NCBI GenBank assembly: GCA_046299415.1 | Contig: JBKBII010000001.1 | Location: forward strand, 248,001-312,000 | Source: JBKBII01 sp046299415 | GTDB taxonomy: Bacteria; Pseudomonadota; Gammaproteobacteria; Ectothiorhodospirales; Ectothiorhodospiraceae | Length of the DNA: 64,000 bases | Direction of reading: 5' to 3' | Shown: positions 26,015 to 34,198 of the stretch, in pieces | Position numbering within the stretch: the stretch's first letter is position 1 | Layout of the letters: each line of letters starts with the position of its first letter | The notes under the pieces: model-generated | The model's database searches: none | Told to the model about the DNA's origin: nothing | Seen by the model: only the letters and a program-made list of their open reading frames with translations | Translations under genes and position numbers: made by a program

Positions 26015-27013
26015 TCAGTGATAGCCCGCGTCCGCGCGAATCTTGCCGCGAAAGACGTAGTAGGTCCAAGCCGTATACATGAGAACGAAGGGCAGGACGA
26101 ACAAAAGCCCGATGAGTAAGAACAACTGGGACTCTGGGGCTGAGGCAGCGTCCCAGAACGTGTAGTTCGGCGGGACGACATACGGCCATTTCGAGATGAT
26201 GAGCCCGAGGTAGAACAAGACGAAGAGCCCGATTGTGCTGACGAAGGGAATCGCCTCGTAGCAACACGATAGTGAACGCCAAAGACCGAAGGCGAGGGCG
26301 ATCGTCAAGGCAGGCAGGATCCAGATCCAAGTCAGATTTGAGAACCAGCGCTCAGCGACAAAGTCATCAATCAGTGGCGTCCAGATGCTCACGATGGCGA
26401 AGAACAGCATCACGACGGTGAGCAATCCGTACGCCCAACGGCGTGCGCGTTGCTGAAGTTCGCCCTCAGTTTTGAGTAGCAACCAGGTGGCACCCAGAAG
26501 CGCGTAGCCGGCGACAAGACCGAATCCCGTCATCAGGGTGAATGGCGTCAGCCAGTCGAAGGCACCGCCGACATAGCGAAAGTTTTCGGTTTCGAAGCCC
26601 TGAATGAATGTGCCGACGACCATGCCTTGAGCAATCGCGGCAACCAGAGAGCCACCGAAGAAAGCAGCGTTCCACAATTTGCGTCGCTCCGGCCGGGCCT
26701 TGAAGCGGAACTCGAATGCGACGCCGCGAAAGATCAGGCCTGCGAGCATCAAAAAGACGCCGAGATAGAGGGCTGGCAAAAAAACCGAGTAGACGAGAGG
26801 GAAGGCCGCGAGCAGTCCGGCACCCCCAAGAATCAGCCAGGTCTCGTTGCCGTCCCAAACCGGTGCGACTGAATTCATCATCAGATCTCGCTCGGCGTCA
26901 TCGCGAGCGAAGGGAAACAGAATTCCGACGCCAAGATCGAAACCATCGGCGAGCACGTACATCAGTAGACCAAATCCGATAATGCCGATCCAGATGTAGA
27001 CGAGGTCGTACAT
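26015..27013 (-). CDS. cioB: Cyanide-insensitive cytochrome bd quinol oxidase subunit II
   Basis: Subunit II of a bd-type terminal oxidase in the inner membrane, which reduces O2 without proton pumping. The 332 residues have about eight to nine helices, starting VYIWIGIIGFGLLMYVLADGFDLGVG, and the conserved FPFARDDAERDLMMNSVAPVWDGNETWL block. The ending (TAWTYYVFRGKIR) matches CioB/CydB. An AGGAGG-type site (complement of 27017-27022) precedes the start. It lies 210 bases downstream of cioA. No small CydX or DUF2474 gene follows. Confidence 0.94.
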   Translation of the reverse strand: MYDLVYIWIGIIGFGLLMYVLADGFDLGVGILFPFARDDAERDLMMNSVAPVWDGNETWLILGGAGLLAAFPLVYSVFLPALYLGVFLMLAGLIFRGVAFEFRFKARPERRKLWNAAFFGGSLVAAIAQGMVVGTFIQGFETENFRYVGGAFDWLTPFTLMTGFGLVAGYALLGATWLLLKTEGELQQRARRWAYGLLTVVMLFFAIVSIWTPLIDDFVAERWFSNLTWIWILPALTIALAFGLWRSLSCCYEAIPFVSTIGLFVLFYLGLIISKWPYVVPPNYTFWDAASAPESQLFLLIGLLFVLPFVLMYTAWTYYVFRGKIRADAGYH

Positions 27014-27223
27014 GTTGCCTCCTTGCCGAACCAGTCAAGAGTGCTCACACAAGAGCGCCTCGAGAAATGTGCTTGAGGGCTCGTGTGCCCCCGGGATTAG
27101 AGCCGCGTTGGGCGCCCAACGTTACGATTGCTCTCGCCAGCAGTCGTATCGCCGTCACCATGCCGAGTCGAGACCGGATGAGGGGGTCTTGATTGAGCTC
27201 GGCGTGGTGTCAGCTTGCCCGTG

Positions 27224-28654
27224 TCAACTTGCGACCGCAGGGTGGCGCGGGTCGTCGATCGGATTGTTGTGATCGAGCGGCGTATCGACCGCTGACAAAG
27301 GTCGCTTGGCGTGCCCATGCTTCTGAGTGCTGTGGGCGACCTCTGGCATGCCATTGCGCACGATGTGGACGAGGTAATAGATGCCCGCCGAAAACACAGC
27401 GGCGTACACCAGGGCGTAACCGATCAGAGTGGCCAGGGCCATAGGACCTGTCAGTGACGGCGTCAGACCATCGGCCACAGTGATATAGCCAGTCAACATC
27501 CACGGCTGACGACCGATTTCGGTGACAAACCAGCCAGCCAGCACAGCGACGAACGGCAGCGGAAGCATGAACGTGAGTGCACGCAAGTAGCGCCGTGACT
27601 CGTACAGCCGACCTTTGAACAGCAGCCAGGCGCCAAGGAGGGCCATCAGAATGAAGATGATGCCAATGCCCACCATGACCCGGAACGACCAGAAGATCGT
27701 GAAAATTTCTTGTGGACGTTCGTCGGCGGCAAAGTCGGTCAGGCCGCGCAGTTCGCCGTCGAGTTCGTGGGTGAGAATTAGGCTGGCCAGTTTGGGGATT
27801 CCAATCTCAAAGTGGTTGGTTTCGTTGGCGACATCAGGGATGGCGAAAAGGAGCAAGGGCGCGCCACGTTCGGTGTGCCAAATGCCCTCCATCGCGGCGA
27901 TTTTCGCCGGCTGATGCTCAAGGGTGTTGAGGCCGTGGAAGTCGCCCATGATCAGCTGCGCAGGTGCGGCGATCGCGAGCATGATGACCGTCATTTTCAG
28001 CGCCCGCTTGGCGGACTCGACCGCATGACTCTTGAGCAGAAACCACGCTGAAACCGCGGCGACGACAAAGCCGCCCGTCAGGAATGAAGCTAGCAACATG
28101 TGCGAGAGGCGATAGGGGAACGAAGGGTTGAAGATCGCTTCCGTCCACGAGGTGACGTGCACCATGCCATCTCGCATCTCGAAACCAGCGGGCGTGTGCA
28201 TCCAGGAATTCGTTGCGAGGATCCAAAACGATGAAATCATCGTGCCAACGGCGACCATGATCGCGGCGAACAAGAACAGGCCGGGCGCGACCTTGTTGCG
28301 ACCAAACAGCAGGACACCGAGGAAAGCCGCTTCGAGAAAGAATGCGGTGATGACTTCGTAAGATAGGACTGGCCCCAAGAAGTTGGAGGTTCGGTACGCA
28401 AATTCGCTCCAGTTCGTTCCGAATTGAAAGGCCATGACCAAGCCCGAGACCACACCCATACCGAACACGACGGCAAATACCTTGATCCAGAATTCAGACA
28501 GGCGCTGCCAGTGAGGATCGCCGGTTTTGTAGCGGATGGCTTCCAGCACAGCGATGTAGCTTGCGAGCCCTATGGTAAACACCGGGAAGATCGCGTGGAA
28601 CGACACCACGAAAGCGAACTGGAGGCGGGAGAGAACGAGCGGGTCGAGTTCCAT
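27224..28654 (-). CDS. cioA: Cyanide-insensitive cytochrome bd quinol oxidase subunit I
   Basis: Heme-binding subunit I. Recognisable features are the N-terminal DPLVLSRLQFAFVVSFHAIFP, with the axial His of the high-spin heme region, a GRQPW motif after a short Q-loop (VTEIGRQPWMLTGYI) and many hydrophobic helices. The 476-residue length and short Q-loop fit the CioA subgroup rather than the long-Q-loop E. coli CydA. GAGGAGA (complement of 28661-28667) precedes the ATG. It forms the cioAB operon with the gene downstream. Such oxidases support low-oxygen, cyanide- or sulfide-tolerant respiration (family knowledge). Confidence 0.94.
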   Translation of the reverse strand: MELDPLVLSRLQFAFVVSFHAIFPVFTIGLASYIAVLEAIRYKTGDPHWQRLSEFWIKVFAVVFGMGVVSGLVMAFQFGTNWSEFAYRTSNFLGPVLSYEVITAFFLEAAFLGVLLFGRNKVAPGLFLFAAIMVAVGTMISSFWILATNSWMHTPAGFEMRDGMVHVTSWTEAIFNPSFPYRLSHMLLASFLTGGFVVAAVSAWFLLKSHAVESAKRALKMTVIMLAIAAPAQLIMGDFHGLNTLEHQPAKIAAMEGIWHTERGAPLLLFAIPDVANETNHFEIGIPKLASLILTHELDGELRGLTDFAADERPQEIFTIFWSFRVMVGIGIIFILMALLGAWLLFKGRLYESRRYLRALTFMLPLPFVAVLAGWFVTEIGRQPWMLTGYITVADGLTPSLTGPMALATLIGYALVYAAVFSAGIYYLVHIVRNGMPEVAHSTQKHGHAKRPLSAVDTPLDHNNPIDDPRHPAVAS

Positions 28655-29450
28655 GATGTCTCCTCGCGGGACGGCGTTGAGTCGGATATCTGCGGGGGCG
28701 TTGCCAGCTGAATGTCACCGTTGTCCGGATCGCTGACGGCCCCTGGGGCATCCTCGGTACTTTGACAGGTCGATGCGACGAACACGTGGCTTGAGTCGGT
28801 GCGGGTCACGCGCCTTGATCTGGCAGTTTTTCGGTCTTCTCGGTGCAGCTGTCGGTGGGCTGAGAAGCTTGGTTAGCCGCGCAGACAATCAGGCCCACTG
28901 CGGGTGGATCGAAGATGAGGCGGCGAGGCTGGCCGATTTAACGATTAGAAGATTAGAAAAAACCGATGAAGTCGCTCCAATAACCTACCGGCCACGTTGG
29001 ATTTGGCATCGGTGTGCGAACGCGATGCGGGCTAAGCGGTACGCTCGGTCGCTGCACATGGGCATGCATGCGTGGGATCGATTCGTCCAGCCCGGGACAT
29101 GAGAAAGCCATCGTGGGCTGTTGAGGCCAGCCGATCGAAAAGCGTGATGATCGATCGGCCTGATACTCAGACAACGGACGTTGCCAGAATGCTTCGGCAG
29201 GTTGTGTTGGCTGTCGAAAATTCGAATGTGTTCAGCGCTTTCGATTGGTTGGGGCAGCGTCGGGCTGCGCTCTCACACACGCTCGCACGCCAGTCACCGT
29301 TCAAGGCGCTCGCCCGGCGGTCCGGAGTGATCCGGCGTACTTTGGGCCTAGGCGCCTCGAGGTGAGGTTTCTGCAGGCTTCACGACGAAGTCTTGATGAG
29401 CTCTGCGGTGGAGCCCTGATTGGGCTCTGCGTCATGGTTCGCAGCGCGTG
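28655..29450. other. Long intergenic region upstream of cioAB
   Basis: Nearly 800 bases. Two open frames (28773-29102 and 29072-29365) exist but show no family resemblance or ribosome site and overlap each other. An 8-bp tandem gattagaa (28943-28958) sits in an AT-rich patch. I found no clear ANR/FNR box (TTGAT-N4-ATCAA). It should contain the cioAB promoter, read leftwards. Confidence 0.45.
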
Positions 29451-30425
29451 TTATCGGTTCGGCCAGTCGATGTCGGCTTTGCTCTGCAGTTCGTTGACGT
29501 GAGCGTTGAGGGCCTCGGCAACGAATTGATCTCGGAGTCCGGGGCGAAGCTCTTCGAAAGTGGGTGGTTCACGGTCGCGCATTTCGTCGAGCTGAATCAC
29601 GTGCCAGCCGAATCTACTCTGTACGGGGGCTTCGGTGTACTGACCGGGCTCGAGCTCAGCCAAGGCTTCGCTGAATTCAGGAACCATCCGGTCGAGCGTG
29701 AACCAGCCGAGATCGCCGCCACGCTCTGCGCTGCCATCGAGCGAGTTTGCTTGTGCCAGCTCGGCGAAGTCACCGCCTCCGTTGAGGGCATCGATCAGTT
29801 CCTCTGCTGCGTCTTTTTCCTCGACGAGGATGTGGCGGGCACGGTATTCGGCAGCCGAAAAGCCAGCGATCTGACGATCGTATTCGGCACGAAGATCGTC
29901 TTCAGAGATTTCGAGCGTTTCCTCGAACTGCTCGATGTAGCGACTCGCCACGGCGAGAGATTCGCGGAAACGTACTTCGCCTCGAACTCGGGCGTCATCG
30001 TCGAGACCGGCTTCGCGGCCGGCATTCGCAAGAATCGCGATCTGAATCAGTTCCTCGCGGCTGCGTGAGGCGGCGTTTTGTACCGGTGAACCCGTCGCGC
30101 GAGCGTAGGCTTCGATGAAGGCATCGTCGATGACGTAACCGTCGATGGTTCCGACGCGGTCTCCACTGGCTGTTGTCGACGGGCGATCGAGTTCCGCTTG
30201 ATTTGCGGTTTGACTGTCGTTGGTACATCCAGCGACGGTGAAGATCGAGGCAATGAATGCAAATGTGAGGACGCGAGCAAGACGAGAACGCCGGGTCTTT
30301 GCGCGACTGGCCGGCGAGGTGGGACGACTGTCTGACACGGAATGATCGGCCGAAAAGGCCTGGATTGCGTGGATATTCGAGACGACCCTTGCGGTGGTCG
30401 GCGTCTGCTGATCGTGAACCGTCAT
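29451..30425 (-). CDS. PpiC-type peptidyl-prolyl isomerase lipoprotein
   Basis: A parvulin-family prolyl isomerase, predicted lipid-anchored in the periplasm, that assists folding of exported proteins. I use the ATG at 30425 because AAAGG lies just upstream; an ATG at 30434 overlaps that site. A lipobox FTVAGC places the lipidated Cys at about residue 67, after an unusually long hydrophilic N-region of ~50 residues. The PpiC domain runs from EYRARHILVEEKDAAEELI through GGDLGWFTLDRMVPEFSEAL to SRFGWHVIQLDE, all canonical. It belongs to no obvious operon. Confidence 0.9.
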   Translation of the reverse strand: MTVHDQQTPTTARVVSNIHAIQAFSADHSVSDSRPTSPASRAKTRRSRLARVLTFAFIASIFTVAGCTNDSQTANQAELDRPSTTASGDRVGTIDGYVIDDAFIEAYARATGSPVQNAASRSREELIQIAILANAGREAGLDDDARVRGEVRFRESLAVASRYIEQFEETLEISEDDLRAEYDRQIAGFSAAEYRARHILVEEKDAAEELIDALNGGGDFAELAQANSLDGSAERGGDLGWFTLDRMVPEFSEALAELEPGQYTEAPVQSRFGWHVIQLDEMRDREPPTFEELRPGLRDQFVAEALNAHVNELQSKADIDWPNR

Positions 30426-30768
30426 GTTTTGCATCCTTTTACAGCTGGTGAGTTGATGATGTCGGCGGTCGATCGTGGATCGAACGCTCGAAGCCTGAGA
30501 GCTGTCCGCGACTTGAGGCTGGCGGGCTTTTTGGGGGTTCAGGCTGTTCGAAGTCCCTCCGTTACACGGGGGCGCGGGCCGTCGCGCGAGGGCTCCTCAG
30601 CGATACGGTTGCGAACCGCCGGCCAATGACGTCGGCCCTTGATGGCTCCGTTTTGTGCGATCACCTTGTGACAAAGCGATGAATGCCGGCTGCACGAGAC
30701 CACGGCGTCTTCGGTGCTAGACTGCAGGCTGCACAAAACCCGAGCCCGGATTCTGTCTTGGTTGTCTG
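30426..30768. other. Intergenic region, nothing recognised
   Basis: About 340 bases between two leftward genes, containing the promoter of the PpiC lipoprotein gene. A GC-rich patch lies at 30540-30620. No gene or RNA recognised. Confidence 0.4.
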
Positions 30769-31068
30769 TCAAGGCAAGACGCGTTTGAAGGGGCGTACGT
30801 CGACAGACCGGTACACACCAGCTGACAGGTACGGATCGGCATCGGCCCAGGCGCGAGCTTCTTCTAGCGACGGAAACTCTGCGACGACGAGTGACCCGGA
30901 GAAACCAGCCGCACCGGGATCGTCGCTGTCGACCGCGGGCAGTGGCCCGGCGAGTTCGAGCCGCCCCTGGTTGCGCAGCGCGTCGAGTCGCGCGAGGTGT
31001 TCAGATCGCGCTTGCTGGCGCAACGGCAGAGAGTTTTCGACGTCGTCACCCTGAATCATGTAGAGCAT
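30769..31068 (-). CDS. yciI: YciI family protein
   Basis: A 99-residue small cytosolic ferredoxin-like-fold protein; family function is unclear (possibly a dehydratase-like or regulatory enzyme). The ATG at 31068 has AGGAG six bases upstream and gives the standard length; an extra 15 residues from 31113 are not family-like. Typical features are MLYMIQGDDVENSL, R...HLARL...GRLELAGPLP, GSLVVAEFPSLEEARAWADADPY and the terminal VDVRPFK. In many gammaproteobacteria yciI lies in the same neighbourhood as yciO and trpS, as here. Confidence 0.93.
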   Translation of the reverse strand: MLYMIQGDDVENSLPLRQQARSEHLARLDALRNQGRLELAGPLPAVDSDDPGAAGFSGSLVVAEFPSLEEARAWADADPYLSAGVYRSVDVRPFKRVLP

Positions 31069-31265
31069 CGTTTCTCCTGATGATGTTAGTTGAATCGATA
31101 AAGCAGGATTCATCCTCGAAAAGCAAAGTCCGGTCGTTTCGCCGCGTTACTGAAACGCTCGATAGACACCGGTGGGACGCAGCGCGAGGTGCCTGGAGCG
31201 CGACCGAGACCCCAACCGTCGTCAGGCGAGGTAGCGAGCTCAGCGTCGCTCAGGCGCACTTCTGC

Positions 31266-32300
31266 TCAGCAATCGATGCCGGTTCGTATAGGATACGGCG
31301 GACCGTGGATGGTCCGCGACAGAGTCTCGACGTGAGGGCAATCCTCGGCATGCAGGACTTGCCGTTCGATGGCCAGAAGTTGGCGCTTGATCGCCTCGCC
31401 CCAGCGATAGCCGCCGGCCTGGCCATCGACGCGCAGGACGCGATGACAAGGGATCCACAGAGCGAAATCGTTGGCGGCGCAGGCATTGGCCACGGCTCGG
31501 GTTGCACGTGGGCGATCGACTCGGCGTGCCAGATCGCTGTAACTGAGGACTTCGCCGGTGGATGTGGTTCGCAGGACACGCCAGACGTCTCGCTGAAATT
31601 CGGAGCCGGATGGTTTTGACGCCGAGGCCAGTGGTTCCGGAAACAGGTGGTCGTTATTCGCTCGCTCGCTCGCCGGGCTTTGGTTGGGGCCAGGTCCAGA
31701 CGCTGACCTTGCACGCGTCGAGGGTTTGCCTGCAAGGGATGCTGAACCGATCGAGCTTTTGCCGTCAGCCGCGCGATTCGAGTCGTTATGCGCAGTTTTT
31801 GCGGAGAGCCTGCGGTAGACCGTCGCAGGGAGCCGCGGCGGTGATTCGAGCCATTCCAGCCACAGAGGACAGAGCTGCGCGCGATGGAGGCGTTCGTTGG
31901 CAAAACGGCGTGTGTCACTTGAGTTCGAGTCGCGTTGGACGTCATGGATTTCGCGCTCTTGATCCGCAATTGCTTCGAGCGGTTCATCCGATTCGAGCGG
32001 CTCGGACGATAGCCAGATGGCGATGATCCGACCGTCATCGTCGTTTGTTCTAGCAATGTCGAAATGAGCCAGCAACCATCGCCGATCATCCTGGCATTCG
32101 CCGGGGAACGGTGTGCATCGCGTCCGTTGAAGAGGTGCTCGGTGCGCTGCGTCATCGCCGACCGCTTTCGTGCCGGCGCCATCGGTCAGGACAGGCTCAT
32201 GCCAGAGTCGAAAAGTCAGCTGCTCGATTTCGCCCTCGCAAACAAGCGCTCGCGATCGCTTGACCGTTCGCGGGCTGTGCCGTGCTTTGGTTGGGGTCAT
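31266..32300 (-). CDS. Methylated-DNA--[protein]-cysteine S-methyltransferase with long N-terminal part
   Basis: A suicide DNA-repair protein that removes O6-alkyl groups from guanine. The C-terminal domain (about residues 234-312) has FQRDVWRVLRTTSTGEVLSYSDLA and the acceptor Cys285 in IPCHRV, then GGYRWG..KRQLLAIE. The protein is 344 residues, against ~160-180 for Ogt. The N-terminal 230 residues are mostly polar and low in recognisable structure; a stretch around 75-112 (WLLAHF...GRIIAIWLS) may be the degenerate N-terminal MGMT domain. No AraC or zinc Ada domain is present. GAGGAA lies nine bases upstream of the ATG. Confidence 0.9.
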   Translation of the reverse strand: MTPTKARHSPRTVKRSRALVCEGEIEQLTFRLWHEPVLTDGAGTKAVGDDAAHRAPLQRTRCTPFPGECQDDRRWLLAHFDIARTNDDDGRIIAIWLSSEPLESDEPLEAIADQEREIHDVQRDSNSSDTRRFANERLHRAQLCPLWLEWLESPPRLPATVYRRLSAKTAHNDSNRAADGKSSIGSASLAGKPSTRARSASGPGPNQSPASERANNDHLFPEPLASASKPSGSEFQRDVWRVLRTTSTGEVLSYSDLARRVDRPRATRAVANACAANDFALWIPCHRVLRVDGQAGGYRWGEAIKRQLLAIERQVLHAEDCPHVETLSRTIHGPPYPIRTGIDC

Positions 32301-32433
32301 CGCTGACGTTCCTCGGGTTTGCTTGAGGTTGTAAGGGGTTGGAGGAGCGATGTTGGCGTAGAATTGGCTTAGTCGACTGGATATCGTGGTCGGGTCCAGT
32401 TGAAAAACTTTTGTTGAAAATGGTTATAGCTTC

Positions 32434-33075
32434 ATGATTCGTTGGACTATCCACGCGGAAAATCCACAGCCCCGGCTTGTGGTTCAGGTGGTCGAGGCGC
32501 TGCGCTCCGGAGCAGTTTTGGCCCTTCCGACTGATGCAGCCTACGTGTTTGCGGCACGTGTCGGCGACAAGGCGGCGGCTGAGCGAATTCGGCGTTTGCA
32601 TGGCGTAGAGGCAGATCATCAGTTGAGTGTGTTGTGCGCCGATCTGTCTGAATTGGGTACTTTTTCAAAGGTGTCGACTTCGGCATTCAGATTGCTCAAA
32701 GCGCTGACTCCGGGTCCATACACTTTCATCTTGCCCGCGACTCGCGAGGTTCCAAAGCGGTTACAGGAACCGAAGAAACGTTCTATCGGTCTGCGTGTTC
32801 CTGATCATCGTGTAACGCTCGCGCTTCTGCGTGAACTCGGTGAGCCATTGGTGGTGGCGACCGCTCGAGTGTCGGGTCAAGAGCACCCGATGAGCGAGTG
32901 CTGGGATATCGAGGAGGTGGCGGGTCATTCTCTCGATGGTGTGGTCGATGCGGGCGCTGGCCTGCTTGATACAACGACGGTGATCGATCTCACGGCGGAC
33001 GAACCCGTCGTGCTTCGCCAGGGCGTCGGCTCCATTGACGGGCTGTTCGATTTTGGAAGTCAGGAGGCCTTGTGA
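32434..33075 (+). CDS. yciO: YciO-type SUA5/TsaC-fold protein
   Basis: A YrdC-fold protein related to threonylcarbamoyl-AMP synthase (TsaC); YciO paralogues bind RNA or nucleotides but their cellular role is uncertain. The 213 residues align along their length with E. coli YciO: IHAENPQPRLVVQVVEALRSG, LPTDAAYVFA, LCADLSELGTFSKVS, LLKALTPGPYTFILPAT, IGLRVPDH and TTVIDLT...VVLRQGVG. The start ATG 32434 has no strong ribosome site. It opens the yciO - trpS - scpAB - rluB segment, a conserved gammaproteobacterial neighbourhood. Confidence 0.92.
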   Translation: MIRWTIHAENPQPRLVVQVVEALRSGAVLALPTDAAYVFAARVGDKAAAERIRRLHGVEADHQLSVLCADLSELGTFSKVSTSAFRLLKALTPGPYTFILPATREVPKRLQEPKKRSIGLRVPDHRVTLALLRELGEPLVVATARVSGQEHPMSECWDIEEVAGHSLDGVVDAGAGLLDTTTVIDLTADEPVVLRQGVGSIDGLFDFGSQEAL

Positions 33076-33497
33076 ATCGGCTGGGGCCCGTTAGCTGGGC
33101 GCCGTTAAATGAGGCCAGTGTCTGTCGTTCTCGATGATGGGCGGGTCCTGATTGGGAGACCCGTAGAGTATCCGAGTGGTTGCGGCGCGACCCGACGTTG
33201 ATTGATCAGGGTCTGATTGAGGCGATGGTGAATCGAGCGTCCCACATGAGTTTTCTCCCGAGCGGAGGAGGGGGCGTCATCCGGCGCGTCGCTGTTTCGT
33301 GACACGTCGAAATTGTTTCGCAAGGTGCGTTCTTGCTGATGCCGCGAACTCGGTCCAAACCTTTTCAGAGGTCATCAATCCATCGACGTGACCGCGACTT
33401 TGAAGCCTTGTGTGGGCGCTCGTGAGAACACGTCGCTTTCTGCTTCATACGTACAATGTGATCGTCGAGACGAAGCGAAACGGATTCGGTAGCTACT
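33076..33497. other. Intergenic region before the M50 protease gene
   Basis: About 420 bases with no recognised gene, strong hairpin or repeat; presumably the promoter of the protease operon. Confidence 0.4.
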
Positions 33498-34160
33498 ATG
33501 GATGACCTGTTGCGGTTGATGGCCATATGGGCGTTGCCGGTGTTGTTTGCGATCACCGTGCATGAAGCCGCCCACGGTTATGCCGCACGCGCCCTCGGTG
33601 ACTCAACGGCGGCGATGCTCGGACGTTTGACGTTCAATCCTCTGAAGCACGTGGACCCGGTCGGGACGCTTGCGGTGCCTATTGCATTGCTGCTGTTGTC
33701 ATCGTTTACACCAGGGCCGCCGTTTGTGTTTGGCTGGGCGAAACCCGTCCCGGTGAACACTCGCAATCTTAAGCAGCCGCGCCGGGATATGGCTTTGGTT
33801 GCGGCGGCGGGGCCGGGCGCAAACCTTGTCATGGCGCTACTGTGGGGGTTGCTGATTCATCTCGGTCTGTTGCTCGACGGGCCTTACAGTGAGGCTATGG
33901 TCGCGATGGGTCTTGCCGGAATCGCGATCAATATCCTGTTGATGGTGCTCAATTTACTGCCGATCCCGCCTCTTGATGGCGGTCGCGTGGTTTCGAGTTT
34001 GTTGCCCGGACGGATGAGTTATTGGTACGACCGGCTCGAGCCGTTCGGGCTGGTGATCGTCCTGGGATTGTTGTTGACGGGCCTGCTGGGTCTGATTCTT
34101 CAGCCGTTGTATCGCGGTGGCATCGATGCTGTCGTGGGCGTTTTGGGGCTGCCGTTTTGA
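33498..34160 (+). CDS. Site-2 protease family (M50) intramembrane metalloprotease
   Basis: An intramembrane zinc protease, YwhC/rhomboid-independent S2P type, 220 residues with about five to six helices. The metal-binding HEAAHGYAA lies in the first helix (about residues 22-30) and the third ligand motif NLLPIPPLDGGRV near residues 151-163. No PDZ domain is present, unlike RseP. The substrate is unknown. Its stop overlaps a possible TTG start of the next gene (TTGA at 34157-34160), suggesting the neighbour is translated with it. Such proteases precede trpS in several gammaproteobacteria. Confidence 0.93.
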   Translation: MDDLLRLMAIWALPVLFAITVHEAAHGYAARALGDSTAAMLGRLTFNPLKHVDPVGTLAVPIALLLLSSFTPGPPFVFGWAKPVPVNTRNLKQPRRDMALVAAAGPGANLVMALLWGLLIHLGLLLDGPYSEAMVAMGLAGIAINILLMVLNLLPIPPLDGGRVVSSLLPGRMSYWYDRLEPFGLVIVLGLLLTGLLGLILQPLYRGGIDAVVGVLGLPF

Positions 34161-34198
34161 CTGGGAACGACATTGATCAACGACGCAGTCTCTCGCGG

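Noticed and set aside
26015..26015. Small CydX or DUF2474 gene after cioB
   Set aside because: The minus-strand sequence downstream of the cioB stop encodes no short hydrophobic peptide of that type.
28773..29365. Two overlapping frames upstream of cioAB
   Set aside because: They overlap each other and have neither ribosome sites nor recognisable motifs.
31250..32182. 310-codon frame overlapping the alkyltransferase gene in another frame of the minus strand
   Set aside because: The overlapping frame holds the IPCHRV alkyltransferase; this one is low-complexity Arg/Ser.
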